A DNA stretch of 64,000 bases from JAHFUA01 sp963808725 (GTDB taxonomy: Bacteria > Acidobacteriota > Terriglobia > Terriglobales > Acidobacteriaceae): NCBI GenBank assembly GCA_963808725.1, contig CAWEGO010000004.1:62001-126000 (forward strand), written 5' to 3'. Shown piece by piece: positions 7,542 to 16,091 of the stretch (position 1 is its first letter; every line of letters starts with the position of its first letter). The position numbers were made by a program, and so were the translations under genes. The notes under the pieces were generated by a model that saw only the letters and a program-made list of their open reading frames with translations, searched no databases and had not been told where the DNA came from.

Positions 7542-9733
7542 TAATAAGCTGCCGCTCGCAATTCTTCATCGGGCAGGAGCTGCAGCTCGATCCAGCCTTC
7601 GACCGGCAGAGCGTCGATGGGCAGGCGGTCGCGCCACAAGCTGAAGCGCAGGCGCACGCGGTCGCCCTGTGCGGCTTCGAGCGCATAGAGTGGCAGCTTG
7701 AATTCGAAGACCTTGAGCAGCCGCGCCTGGGCCAAGTCGGTGAGCGCCGCGCCTTGCTCGCCGGAGGTCAGTTTGGAAGAGACGATGGCGCGGTTGGCGA
7801 TGGTGACGTCGAGGCGCAGCTCGCGTCCTTTTTGTTTCGAGGCGCGCGGCGGCCGCTCGAAGTTGACCACTAGCTCCAAGTTTCCTTCCGGAACCTCGCC
7901 CATAAAATCCAGCCGCCCGTAGACGAATTTCTCGTCCACGCCGGCGTAGACCGAGTCCAGCAGGAACTGCTTGCCGTGCATGGCCGAGGAGCGCCGGTCG
8001 GCGGTATACATCGCGGCGCCGATCCAGTCGAAGTAGCGCATCGCGGCGCCGGCGATGCGGGGATGGATGTAGGCCGTCTGGGGCGTGAAGTAAGGCCGCG
8101 CCTCTGCGCCGGCGATGGGTTGTGCCAGGTAGTCAGGCGGCGAAGCCCCCAGCGCCTGGTAGATGTTGGAGAGGTGCTTGCGGTAGAGCTCGTCGAAATC
8201 GCGGTCGTTGGCGGAGTGGTGCTCGGGACCGTACCACCAGTTCCAGTCGCTGCCCTCGGCGATCAGCACCTCCTCGAAGGCCAGCCGCCGCGCTGGCTCG
8301 CTCGCGCCCGCGGCGGCGCGCGCGTAGAAATCGCGGGCGGAACTCAGATAATCCCAGGCGCGATTGTCCTCGGGCGCGCCGATCCACACGTTGAAGTTGG
8401 CGTTGATCCAGGAGCCGGGCACCAGCGAATTGAGGCGCGGGAACGGACCCTGGCGGGAGATGGCCTCGCTCACTGTGGCCGCCTCCAGGTCGCGATCGTG
8501 CTGGATGGCGTCATAGACACGGCGCAGGAACTCGCGCCCCGATTGTGGGTAGTACTCCCAGGCATTTTCGCCGTCGAGGATGATCGGTACCATGATGTCA
8601 CGACGCTTGCCACCAACCGATTGCGCGCAATCCTTAATGCGATGGATGAGATGACTGGCGGCCTCAGCGGCGGGCATGCCCGAGTACACGAAGCCGATCA
8701 GGTCGGAGAGCGTGTGGTCGCGGAACAGCATGTACATCCCGGCCTGCGCCTTCTGATAGCGGTAGAGGCTGTAGAGCTTGTCGGCGCCGTCGCCCTGGAG
8801 GCGCCCATCGCCATCGCGATTAAAGAAGTAGCCGATGGAGCGGCCGAGCACGCCTTCGTCGGTAGCCATCCACTTGACGCCGAGCTTGTCGGCGATGGCG
8901 ATCACTTCCTCGGAGACGCTGCCCTCCGACGGCCACACTCCCTGCGGGCGTACGCCGAACACGCGCTGATGCAGGTCGAGTCCGCGGCGAAGCTGCTCTT
9001 CCGCGTCCTCGGGATGGCGGAAGCGCTGCTCCGGCAGCGGCAGCCCGGGCGAAGAGACGCGGCCCTGGTCCGTATCGCACACCAGCGGCAGGATGGGGTG
9101 GTAAAAGGGCGAGGTCGAAATCTCGATCCCGCCGCGCCGCGCCGCGGCAGTGTACGCCGGCAGCACCTGCCCGAGAAACTCCTTCTGCTTGCGCAAGGCC
9201 AGCAACTGGTCGTCGCGGGAATAGCCGCGCTCCTTGCGCACCAGCGCCGCCACGTCTTTATCTTCCAGGAAGAATTCGTCGAACCAGGCGATCTGCGAGA
9301 GCACTTGCAGATCGGCGAAATCCTGCGGGCGGAAGTAGCTCACGCCGCGGTCCAGGTTCTCGCCTATGCTGCGGAACTGCTGGAACAGCTCGCGGTAGCG
9401 GGGATAGCGCCCGATCATGTGGGTAGGGTTGGCCTGAAACAAGTACTGCAGGGCGAAGCGGCGGTCAGCGGGCGCCAGCTCAAGGGCGGGCTTCGACGCG
9501 ACTTCGAGGAACGGGTCCTGCGCCGTGCCGGCCACGTAGTCTTCAATCTGTGCGATCAGCGAGGGCACAAGATTGAAGGTCTGGTGGACGTGGGGGAATT
9601 CGTCCAGCAGCTTGACCATGCCGTAATAATCCTTGAGCGCGTGCAGGCGCGTCCACGGCAGACGATACTCGCCCGTCACCAGGTCCTTGTAGTAGGGCTG
9701 GTGCATGTGCCAGAGAAAGACGACGCGAATCAT
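7541..9733 (-). CDS. Glycoside hydrolase family 57 (alpha-amylase/branching type)
   Basis: GH57 protein of 730 aa. It starts with the family motif VVFLWHMHQPYY and contains FNLVPSLIAQ near residue 60 and the nucleophile-type motif GVWPSEGSVSEE near 290, with a later DGENAWEYY motif (about 390) that usually holds the acid/base Asp region. GH57 enzymes act on alpha-1,4-glucans (glycogen, starch, amylopullulan); the exact specificity cannot be told from sequence alone. The ATG at 9733 is chosen because the family N-terminus starts there, although a longer frame is open. Cytoplasmic: no signal peptide. Confidence 0.88.
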   Translation of the reverse strand: MIRVVFLWHMHQPYYKDLVTGEYRLPWTRLHALKDYYGMVKLLDEFPHVHQTFNLVPSLIAQIEDYVAGTAQDPFLEVASKPALELAPADRRFALQYLFQANPTHMIGRYPRYRELFQQFRSIGENLDRGVSYFRPQDFADLQVLSQIAWFDEFFLEDKDVAALVRKERGYSRDDQLLALRKQKEFLGQVLPAYTAAARRGGIEISTSPFYHPILPLVCDTDQGRVSSPGLPLPEQRFRHPEDAEEQLRRGLDLHQRVFGVRPQGVWPSEGSVSEEVIAIADKLGVKWMATDEGVLGRSIGYFFNRDGDGRLQGDGADKLYSLYRYQKAQAGMYMLFRDHTLSDLIGFVYSGMPAAEAASHLIHRIKDCAQSVGGKRRDIMVPIILDGENAWEYYPQSGREFLRRVYDAIQHDRDLEAATVSEAISRQGPFPRLNSLVPGSWINANFNVWIGAPEDNRAWDYLSSARDFYARAAAGASEPARRLAFEEVLIAEGSDWNWWYGPEHHSANDRDFDELYRKHLSNIYQALGASPPDYLAQPIAGAEARPYFTPQTAYIHPRIAGAAMRYFDWIGAAMYTADRRSSAMHGKQFLLDSVYAGVDEKFVYGRLDFMGEVPEGNLELVVNFERPPRASKQKGRELRLDVTIANRAIVSSKLTSGEQGAALTDLAQARLLKVFEFKLPLYALEAAQGDRVRLRFSLWRDRLPIDALPVEGWIELQLLPDEELRAAAY

Positions 9734-9861
9734 AAGAGGCAGTTGCCAGTTGTCAGTTGTAGTGGCGGGCGCGGGAAGTTGCAAGTGGGCAAGGGGTTTC
9801 GGTACCTGTGCGGAGTGCCAAAATAGGGTTGTCGCGCCGGCGTCCCGCCCGCGCCTTCTGC

Positions 9862-9867
9862 TAAATT
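9862..9867 (+). promoter_or_regulatory. Extended -10 promoter of mazG
   Basis: TGC-TAAATT lies 10 nt before the mazG ATG, and no Shine-Dalgarno is visible. The expected start site leaves a leader of about 3 nt. Confidence 0.4.
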
Positions 9868-9877
9868 AGTCACTCCC

Positions 9878-10780
9878 ATGTCCACCGGCGAAAAATTCGA
9901 GCGTGCAGTTTCCATCATGGCGCGGCTGCGCGCGCCCGGGGGCTGTCCCTGGGACCGCGAGCAGACCTTCGATTCCATCAAGCCCTACACCCTGGAAGAA
10001 GCCTACGAAGTCCTGGAGGCTATCGACAACCGCGACTGGGACGAGCTGCAGGGCGAACTCGGCGACCTGCTGCTGCAGGTGCTGTTCTACGCCGAGATGG
10101 CGCAGGAAGATGGCCGCTTTTCCATCGATGACGTGCTGGAACGTCTATCAAACAAGCTGGTCCACCGGCATCCGCACGTCTTCGGCGACGTGAAGGCGGA
10201 GACCTCCGCCGATGTCCTCCGCAATTGGGAAGCCCTAAAAGCGGAAGAGAAGAAGAAGCGCCTTGAGGCCGGCGGCGGCAAGGCGGCCAAAGAAGAAGCG
10301 AAGCCCGAATCGGTTCTGGCGGGAGTTTCGTCGGCGATTCCGGCGCTGCTCGAGGCCTACAAACTCAGCTCGCGTGCGGCGCACGTGGGCTTCGATTGGC
10401 CGAACGTCGAAGGACTCTTCGACAAGCTCGCGGAAGAAACCACTGAACTCAAGCACGAACTGGAGCACTTTCCGGCGCCGGGACCACGTCCGGCGCATCG
10501 CGGCATCGCGGGCTCGCACACCGGGGCGGTGGTGCCCGGGGAAGAGCTGAAGGCGCGTCTGGAAGACGAAATCGGCGACATGCTCTTCGTGCTGGTCAAC
10601 ATCGCGCGCTATCTCTCGCTCGATCCCGAATCGGCACTCAAGAAGACCAATCGCAAATTTAAGCGCCGCTTCCAGTGGCTGGAGCAGGAAATTCGCCGCT
10701 CCGGCCGCCGCCTGGAAGACGCCACCCTCGAGGAAATGGAGGCGCTTTGGCAGCAATCGAAGACGCAGGAAAAGCGGTAG
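9878..10780 (+). CDS. mazG: Nucleoside triphosphate pyrophosphohydrolase MazG
   Basis: MazG of 300 aa, hydrolysing (d)NTPs to NMP and PPi and linked to housekeeping of damaged nucleotides and ppGpp. The N-terminal MazG domain starts at CPWDREQTF with EEAYEVLEAI and GDLLLQVLFYAEMA (about 22-75). The second MazG domain (ELKHEL, then EDEIGDMLFVLVNIARYL, about 190-265) is also present. An insertion of about 30 residues between the helices of domain two (PAPGPRPAHRG...) is unusual. It overlaps or nearly abuts the following GNAT gene. Confidence 0.93.
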   Translation: MSTGEKFERAVSIMARLRAPGGCPWDREQTFDSIKPYTLEEAYEVLEAIDNRDWDELQGELGDLLLQVLFYAEMAQEDGRFSIDDVLERLSNKLVHRHPHVFGDVKAETSADVLRNWEALKAEEKKKRLEAGGGKAAKEEAKPESVLAGVSSAIPALLEAYKLSSRAAHVGFDWPNVEGLFDKLAEETTELKHELEHFPAPGPRPAHRGIAGSHTGAVVPGEELKARLEDEIGDMLFVLVNIARYLSLDPESALKKTNRKFKRRFQWLEQEIRRSGRRLEDATLEEMEALWQQSKTQEKR

Positions 10781-11523
10781 CGCCGGGCGTTGAAGTCCGG
10801 CTGTGCCACGGACTCGACGAATTGAACACCTGCGTCGGCCTGCAGAAAGAAGTCTGGAATTTTTCCGACTACGATCTCATCCCGCTGCGGCTGTTCGTGG
10901 TGGCGGAGAAGATCGGCGGACAGGTGATCGGCGCCTTCGACGCCGGCGAACTGGTCGGCTTCGCCATGTCCATTCCCGGTGCGCGCGCCGGCAAGGCGTA
11001 TCTGCACTCGCACATGCTGGCCGTGCGCGAGAGCTACCGCAACGCCGGCATCGGTCGGCGGCTGAAGCTCTTCCAGCGCGAAGATGCCCTGGGCCGCGGC
11101 TTCGAGCTCATCGAGTGGACCTTCGATCCGCTCGAGATCAAGAACGCCTGGCTGAACATCGAGCGGCTGGGCGCCATCGCCCGGCGCTACACCCTGAACC
11201 AGTACGGCATCTCTTCGTCGCCGCTGCAGGGCGGCCTGCCCACTGACCGACTCGTCGCCGAGTGGTGGCTGCGCTCCGAGCGCGTCGAGACGCTGCTGAA
11301 GACGGGGAAACATTCGCCTGTAAAAGCAGAAATGACCGTCGCTGTCCCGGCGGAGATTTACACGTGGAAATCGGCGCCGCAGCATCGCCACAAGGCCGAG
11401 CAGGTGCAGTCGCGCAACCGCGAGCAGTTTCTCGACGGCTTCTCGCGCGGCCTGGCCGTGCTCGGGTATGAGCGCGACGCGATCGGGAATGGGACGTTTC
11501 TGGTGGGCAGGTGGGAGCATTAA
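10747..11523 (+). CDS. GNAT acyltransferase (COG3375 type), possible D-amino-acid N-succinyltransferase
   Basis: GNAT-superfamily protein of about 258 aa. The acyl-CoA site is visible as HSHMLAVRESYRNAGIGRRLK (R/QxxGxG/A form), followed by WTFDPLEIKNAWLNIERLGA, a hallmark of the COG3375 group. The frame is open upstream, but a TTG at 10747 is favoured: TGGAGG lies 4 nt before it and this reduces the overlap with mazG to 34 bp. The next gene is an OSBS/N-succinylamino-acid racemase-like enzyme. In Geobacillus a GNAT N-succinyltransferase and such a racemase act together in D- to L-amino acid conversion; that role is inference here. Confidence 0.82.
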   Translation: MAAIEDAGKAVAPGVEVRLCHGLDELNTCVGLQKEVWNFSDYDLIPLRLFVVAEKIGGQVIGAFDAGELVGFAMSIPGARAGKAYLHSHMLAVRESYRNAGIGRRLKLFQREDALGRGFELIEWTFDPLEIKNAWLNIERLGAIARRYTLNQYGISSSPLQGGLPTDRLVAEWWLRSERVETLLKTGKHSPVKAEMTVAVPAEIYTWKSAPQHRHKAEQVQSRNREQFLDGFSRGLAVLGYERDAIGNGTFLVGRWEH

Positions 11524-11529
11524 ACGAAC

Positions 11530-11642
11530 CGAAGGTCCCTCGACTCGCGCTTGGTCGCAGACGCAAGGGTCCCTCGCTGCGCTCGGGATTTCGCCTGCGG
11601 GCTCAGACGCCCGCAAAGCGGCTCAACTTCGCTCGGGATGAC
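11530..11642. repeat. Dispersed 'ggtccctcgctgcgctcgggatgac' type spacer repeat
   Basis: The gap between the GNAT and racemase genes holds two GGTCCCTCG starts, a GCGGGC..GCCCGC hairpin and a CGCTCGGGATGACA end. A diverged version closes the window at 63.9 kb. Confidence 0.6.
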
Positions 11643-11653
11643 AATTCAATACG

Positions 11654-12751
11654 ATGAGAATCGACGCCATCACCCTCCGCGAAATCCGCATGCCGCTGGT
11701 GCACTTCTTCGAGACCAGCTTTGGGCGGACCACTGAACGGCGCATCCTGCTGGTTACCGTACACTGCGAGGGTGTGGACGGCTGGGGTGAGTGCACCGCA
11801 GGCGAACATCCGTTCTACAACGAAGAATCGGTCGAGACCGCCTGGTACGTGCTATCGAAATACCTAGCGCCGGCGGTGCTGGGCCGCTCGCTGGAGAGCG
11901 CGCGAGATGCGGTGCCGCTCATGGCGCGAGTGCGCGAGCACCGCATGGCGAAAGCCGCGCTCGAAAACGCGCTCTGGGATGCCGAGGCGCGACAGAAGAA
12001 CGTTCCTCTGTGGAAGCTGCTGGGCGGCACGCGTCGCCAGATTCCCTGCGGCGTTTCGATCGGCATCCAGGAAACTATCGACAAGCTGCTGGAGAAGATC
12101 GAGGTCGAACTGGCGGCCGGCTATCGCCGCATCAAGGTGAAGGTGAAGCCGGGATGGGACCTCGATGTGCTGGAGCGCATCCGCAGCCGCTGGCCTGATA
12201 TCACCCTGAGCTGCGACGCTAACTCCGCCTACACGCTCGACCAAGTGGAGCACCTGCGCAAGTTCGATCAATTCAAGCTGCTGATGATCGAGCAGCCGCT
12301 GTGGTCCGATGACCTCTACTTCCACGCGCGATTGCAGAAGCAATTGGCGACGGCGCTTTGCCTGGACGAATCCATCCGCACCGCGCGCGATGCCGATGCG
12401 GCGCTCGACCTCGGCGCCTGCCGCATCATCAACATCAAGCTGGGACGCGTGGGCGGATTCACCGAGGCGCGGCGCGTGCACGATGTGTGTCAGGCGCGCG
12501 GCATTCCCGTCTGGTGCGGAGGCATGCTGGAATCGGGCGTGGGCCGGGTGCACAACATCGCCATGTCCACGCTCGCGAACTTCAGCCTGCCCGGTGACGT
12601 GTCGGCGTCAAAGCGCTACTGGAAGGAAGACATCATCGAGCCGGAGGTGGAAGTCAGCCGCGAGGGATTCATTGACGCCGAGATCCAATACCACGTGCGG
12701 GAAGACTTAGTGGAAAGGGTGACGGTGAGGAAGGAAGAATTGAGGCATTGA
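11654..12751 (+). CDS. menC: o-Succinylbenzoate synthase / N-succinylamino acid racemase (enolase superfamily)
   Basis: Enolase-superfamily enzyme of 365 aa, muconate-lactonizing subgroup. The lysine pair KVK at 161-163, metal ligands D188 (CDAN), E213 (IEQP) and D238 (LDES), and the opposite-face base K262 (INIKLGR) are all present. These are the residues for either o-succinylbenzoate synthesis (menaquinone) or N-succinyl/acylamino acid racemisation, since the promiscuous members share them. No other men gene is nearby, and the upstream neighbour is a COG3375 GNAT protein, which favours a racemase role or dual function. The gene symbol is therefore tentative. Confidence 0.85.
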   Translation: MRIDAITLREIRMPLVHFFETSFGRTTERRILLVTVHCEGVDGWGECTAGEHPFYNEESVETAWYVLSKYLAPAVLGRSLESARDAVPLMARVREHRMAKAALENALWDAEARQKNVPLWKLLGGTRRQIPCGVSIGIQETIDKLLEKIEVELAAGYRRIKVKVKPGWDLDVLERIRSRWPDITLSCDANSAYTLDQVEHLRKFDQFKLLMIEQPLWSDDLYFHARLQKQLATALCLDESIRTARDADAALDLGACRIINIKLGRVGGFTEARRVHDVCQARGIPVWCGGMLESGVGRVHNIAMSTLANFSLPGDVSASKRYWKEDIIEPEVEVSREGFIDAEIQYHVREDLVERVTVRKEELRH

Positions 12752-12752
12752 G

Positions 12753-12983
12753 TCATTTCCGCAAGAGCCTAAGCAGATCGTCCACGGATAGTTCCACATC
12801 ACGAAGGATGGATCGAAGAAGCCCCGGCCCGATTACCTCGCCTGCGTGCACTGGTATCGTCGTGACCCGACCATCGGCGTGCTTCAAGAAGACGTGACTT
12901 CCTCGGCTTCGGACCGCCCGAAAACCGATCTTCTCCAGAAGATGTATGACTTCCTTGCCCTTGAGGCGCGGCAGACGAGTCAT
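12753..12983 (-). CDS. hicA: HicA type II toxin (mRNA interferase)
   Basis: HicA toxin of 76 aa with the double-stranded-RNA-binding-like fold. It has LKGKEVIHLLEKIGF, the catalytic histidine H30 in GSHVFLKH, and the TIPVHAGEVIGPGLLRSIL segment. HicA cleaves mRNA during translation when freed from HicB. It overlaps hicB by 4 nt and ends 1 nt from the convergent racemase stop. Antitoxin-first order (hicB then hicA) is one of the two known arrangements. Confidence 0.93.
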   Translation of the reverse strand: MTRLPRLKGKEVIHLLEKIGFRAVRSRGSHVFLKHADGRVTTIPVHAGEVIGPGLLRSILRDVELSVDDLLRLLRK

Positions 12984-13195
12984 ACCGAGACTTGCTGAAT
13001 GCCTATTAACTCAAGCGATCCGATTTCGTCGGAACCATTTTCCAGGCACAACTCAATGACCTCGCGAGTGCGTTTCAGGAGCGTGTCCAGGCTCTTGGCT
13101 TGAGTGTGGCAACCGCGCAAGGCCGGAACCGTGGCGACGTAGAGGCCTTCTTCGTCGCGTTCAATCACTACTGTGAATTTGCGGGGTCGTTTCAC
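12980..13195 (-). CDS. hicB: HicB antitoxin (short form)
   Basis: HicB antitoxin of 71 aa with the partially degraded RNase H-like fold: FTVVIERDEEGLYVATVPALRGCHTQ, then TLLKRTREVIELCLE. It lacks the C-terminal DNA-binding extension of longer HicB proteins, so autoregulation may depend on other contacts. GTG start; an extended -10 (TGC-TAGAAT) ends 6 nt before it, so the mRNA is predicted to begin at or next to the GTG. It follows the efflux operon on the same strand after 34 nt, but this promoter suggests independent transcription. Confidence 0.92.
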   Translation of the reverse strand: MKRPRKFTVVIERDEEGLYVATVPALRGCHTQAKSLDTLLKRTREVIELCLENGSDEIGSLELIGIQQVSV

Positions 13196-13201
13196 TGGGC
13201 G

Positions 13202-13210
13202 ATTCTAGCA
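13202..13210 (-). promoter_or_regulatory. Leaderless extended -10 promoter of hicBA
   Basis: On the minus strand TGC TAGAAT is followed by 6 nt and the hicB GTG. brnT has the same layout (TGC TACAGT, 6 nt, GTG). No Shine-Dalgarno is present at either gene. Confidence 0.55.
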
Positions 13211-13229
13211 CGGCCTTCGCGGGCTCGAC

Positions 13230-14817
13230 TTAGTGCAGGGCCGCAGCCCCGCCATGGTGCCGGGGTTTGCGCATGAGCAGCAGCAGCGGCAGCATCGCCA
13301 GAAACACCGCCCCCAGAATCCAGAAGGCGTCGATGAACGACAGCATGGAGGCCTGGCGCTCGACCATGCCGAACAGAGCGGCGTAGGCCTGCTGGCCGGC
13401 GGTGGCGGCGTCGGAGCCGCGGGCCATAAATCCCTGGCGCAGGGCCTCGAACATCTGCCGGCTCCTCAGGTCGTAGATGTTCACGTGCCGGCCGAGCACG
13501 TTGAAGTGGGTCTGCGACTGCCGCGCCACGATGGTGGTGACGGCGGCGATGCCGATGCTGGCGCCGATGTTGCGCATCAGGTTGAAGATGCTGGTGGCGT
13601 TGCCCATGCGCTCCTTCTCGATGGGATCGTAGGTGACCGTGGTGAGGGGCACGAACAGCAGTCCCATGGCGACTCCCTGGACGATCTGCGGCCAGAAAAT
13701 GTCCCAGTAGCCGGCGTCCAGGTTAAGCGCCGCCGAGCAGGAACAGGCTGGTGCCGATGCCAGGATGATGCCGGCCGCCAGCAGTTTGCGCGGTTCCACC
13801 TTGGCCACAGGATGCCGACGATGGGCATAAACAGGAACGATCCCAGCCCGCGCGGCAGCATGGCCAGCCCGCCTGCAGCGCCGGATAGCCCATCAGCGTC
13901 TGCAGCCAGATGGGGATCAGCACGGTGCTGCCGTAGAGCACAAATCCCAGCACCGTCATCATGAACACGCCGGTGGCGTAGGTGCCCACCTTGAAGACGC
14001 GCAGATCCACGATCGGATGTCGGACGAACAGTTCGCGAATGACGAACGCCGCCAGCCCCACGACCGCCATCACCGCCAGCACGCGGATGAAGTCGGAGCT
14101 GAACCAGTCTTCCTCCTGGCCTTTGTCGAGCATGATCTGCAGCGCTGCCGATGCCGATGGCGAGCAATCCGATCCCCCAGCAATCGCACGTAGGATGACT
14201 CCCGCCGGATGTAGTGCGGATCGAAGATGAAGAGCTTCGCCATCAGGGTGGCGGCGATGCCGATCGGCAGGTTGATGTAGAAGACCCAGCGCCAACTGTA
14301 GCTGTCGGTAATCCAGCCGCCCAGCACCGGCCCGAGCATGGGCGCCACCACGATGCCCAGTCCCCAGAACGCCATCGCCTTGCCGCGTCCTTCGGGCGGG
14401 AAACGCCTCCAGCATGATGGCCTGCGAGAGCGGCTGCAGCCCGCCGCCGGTCGCGCCCTGGATGACGCGGAAGACGATCAGCGTGGGCAGGCGACGGCGC
14501 CATGCCGCAGAGCGAGCGAAGAGACGCGTGAAGCCCGAAGACCGAGGTCATCAGCACGCGCTTGCGGCCGAAGTGATTGGATAGCCAGCCGGTCATGGGC
14601 AGGATGATGGCGTTCGAGCCACCAGATACGAGGTCAGCACCCAGGTGGCTTCGTCCACCGTGGCGGACAGGCTGCCGGCGATGTGCGGCAGCGAGACGTT
14701 CACCACCGTGGTGTCCAGCACCTCCATGAAGGTGCCGAGCATCACCGCAATGGCGACGATCCAAGGGTTGATCTCCGGCGCGGCTTCTGCGGCGATGGGA
14801 TAAGTGGTAGAGGCCAT
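13230..14817 (-). pseudogene. DHA2 (EmrB/QacA) family MFS drug exporter, multiply frameshifted
   Basis: The pieces read as one 14-helix DHA2 proton antiporter: an N-terminus with FMEVLDTTVVNVSLPHI, then WLSNHFGRKRVL (loop motif A), a motif C-like GPVLGGWITDSYSWRWVFYINLP, and a C-terminal half ending MLPLLLLMRKPRHH. The reading frame changes at about 14616, 14486, 14403, 14175, 14145, 13875 and 13812, each explained by a single base gained or lost; one or two more may lie at 13735-13780. Codon use remains normal in every piece. The gene is the inner-membrane pump of a tripartite system with the downstream-listed HlyD and TolC genes. Either it is freshly broken or the assembly is poor here. Confidence 0.85.
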
Positions 14818-14832
14818 CGTCTTACCGTCGGC

Positions 14833-14856
14833 AGAGACGCAGCATGCTGCGTCTCT
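14833..14856. repeat. 24-bp perfect palindrome, copy 1
   Basis: A perfect palindrome centred on GCATGC with arms AGAGACGCA/TGCGTCTCT. An identical copy lies at 38934-38957. It sits between the HlyD stop and the MFS start, where it could form a hairpin in the operon mRNA. Confidence 0.8.
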
Positions 14857-16091
14857 ACTTGGTCAGCACAGTCGGTACAACCGACATGCCCGGCCGCAGC
14901 CGGTGCTGCGGGTCTTGCCCTTTATCGAAGACGATCTTTACCGGAATGCGCTGCACCACCTTTACGTAGTTGCCGGTGGCGTTCTCCGGCGGCAGCAGGC
15001 TGAAGCGCGCGCCGGTAGCGCCGCCGATGCTGTCGACGTGGCCGTTCAAGGTCGCGGCCGTAGGCGTCCACGTGGACGCGGGCCTGCTGTCCGGGACGCA
15101 TGTTCTTCAGCTGCGTCTCTTTGAAGTTGGCGGTAACGTAGATGTCGTCGAGATCAGCACCGATGCCGAAGAGCGGCTGGCCGGCTTGCACCATCTGTCC
15201 GACTTCCGCGCTGCGCTTGCTGACGACGCCGGCGACGGGAGCGCGGACGGTGGTGTATTGCAGATTGAGTTGCGCCTGCGCGAGCGGCCGCCTCGGCGCG
15301 CTGCACCACGGCTTCGGCGGCGCCGGCGCGGGAGCGCATCACCGCGACCTGCTCCGGACCGGTCTGGGCGCTGCGCGCGTTGGCTTCGGCCTGCGCCACC
15401 GGCTGTGGGCGGCGGTGGCGTTGGCGTGCTGGGCCTCGACGGTGGCTTCGGCCGCCTGCTCGGCCGCGACCGCGGCGTCATATTGCTGCTGCGAGATTTC
15501 ATCCTTGCCGATCAACTGCTGCATGCGGCGAAGATCGGAGGCCGCCTTTTTATACTTGGCCTCCGCGTCGGCTACCTGCGCTCGTGCCGCCAGCTCTTCT
15601 TTCTGCGCGGTCGCCACCGCCGCCTGCGCCGCGCTCAACTGGCTGCTAGTGCCGGTGTGGGTGATGGGAACGTTGGTGCGCGCGGCCTGGGCGGTGGCCT
15701 CGGCGTCGGCAAGATCAGCCTGAGCCCGCTGCAAGGCCACCTGGTAATCAGTGGGATCGAGTTCGGCCAGCACCGTGCCTTTCTCCACATACGTGTTGTC
15801 GTCGAAGTTCACCTTGATGGCGGTGCCGGAGACGCGCGCGCTCACGGGATAGATGTAGCCGTCAATCTGGGCGTCGTCAGTGCTCTCGCGGACCGAGTAG
15901 TAGCGCCACACCCAGACGCCGGCGGCGACGACGACCACCACTATCAACAGGAACAGCCAGCGGGCCGCGGGGTGCTGCTGGTAATAGGAGCGGGCGCGCT
16001 GCCGTCGCGAGGGCTCTTCCTCCTGCCACCCGGCGGTCTGTTCCAGCCCCAGTTCCCGCTTCTCCGGGTCGGTTTTGACGGAGTCGGCCAC
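14855..16091 (-). pseudogene. HlyD/EmrA membrane fusion protein, frameshifted
   Basis: Periplasmic adaptor of an EmrAB-TolC-like pump. The N-terminus has a cytoplasmic tail, one membrane helix (WLFLLIVVVVVAAGVWVW near residue 50) and the biotinyl-lipoyl start DDAQIDGYIYPVSARVSG, followed by a long Ala/Gln-rich coiled-coil hairpin. The frame shifts near 15400, 15285 and 15052, each restorable by one base; the beta-barrel part reads GQPLFGIGADLDDIYVTANFKETQL and the end NYVKVVQRIPVKI. The GTG start overlaps the tolC stop by one base. It shares the indel problem of the MFS gene. Confidence 0.85.
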
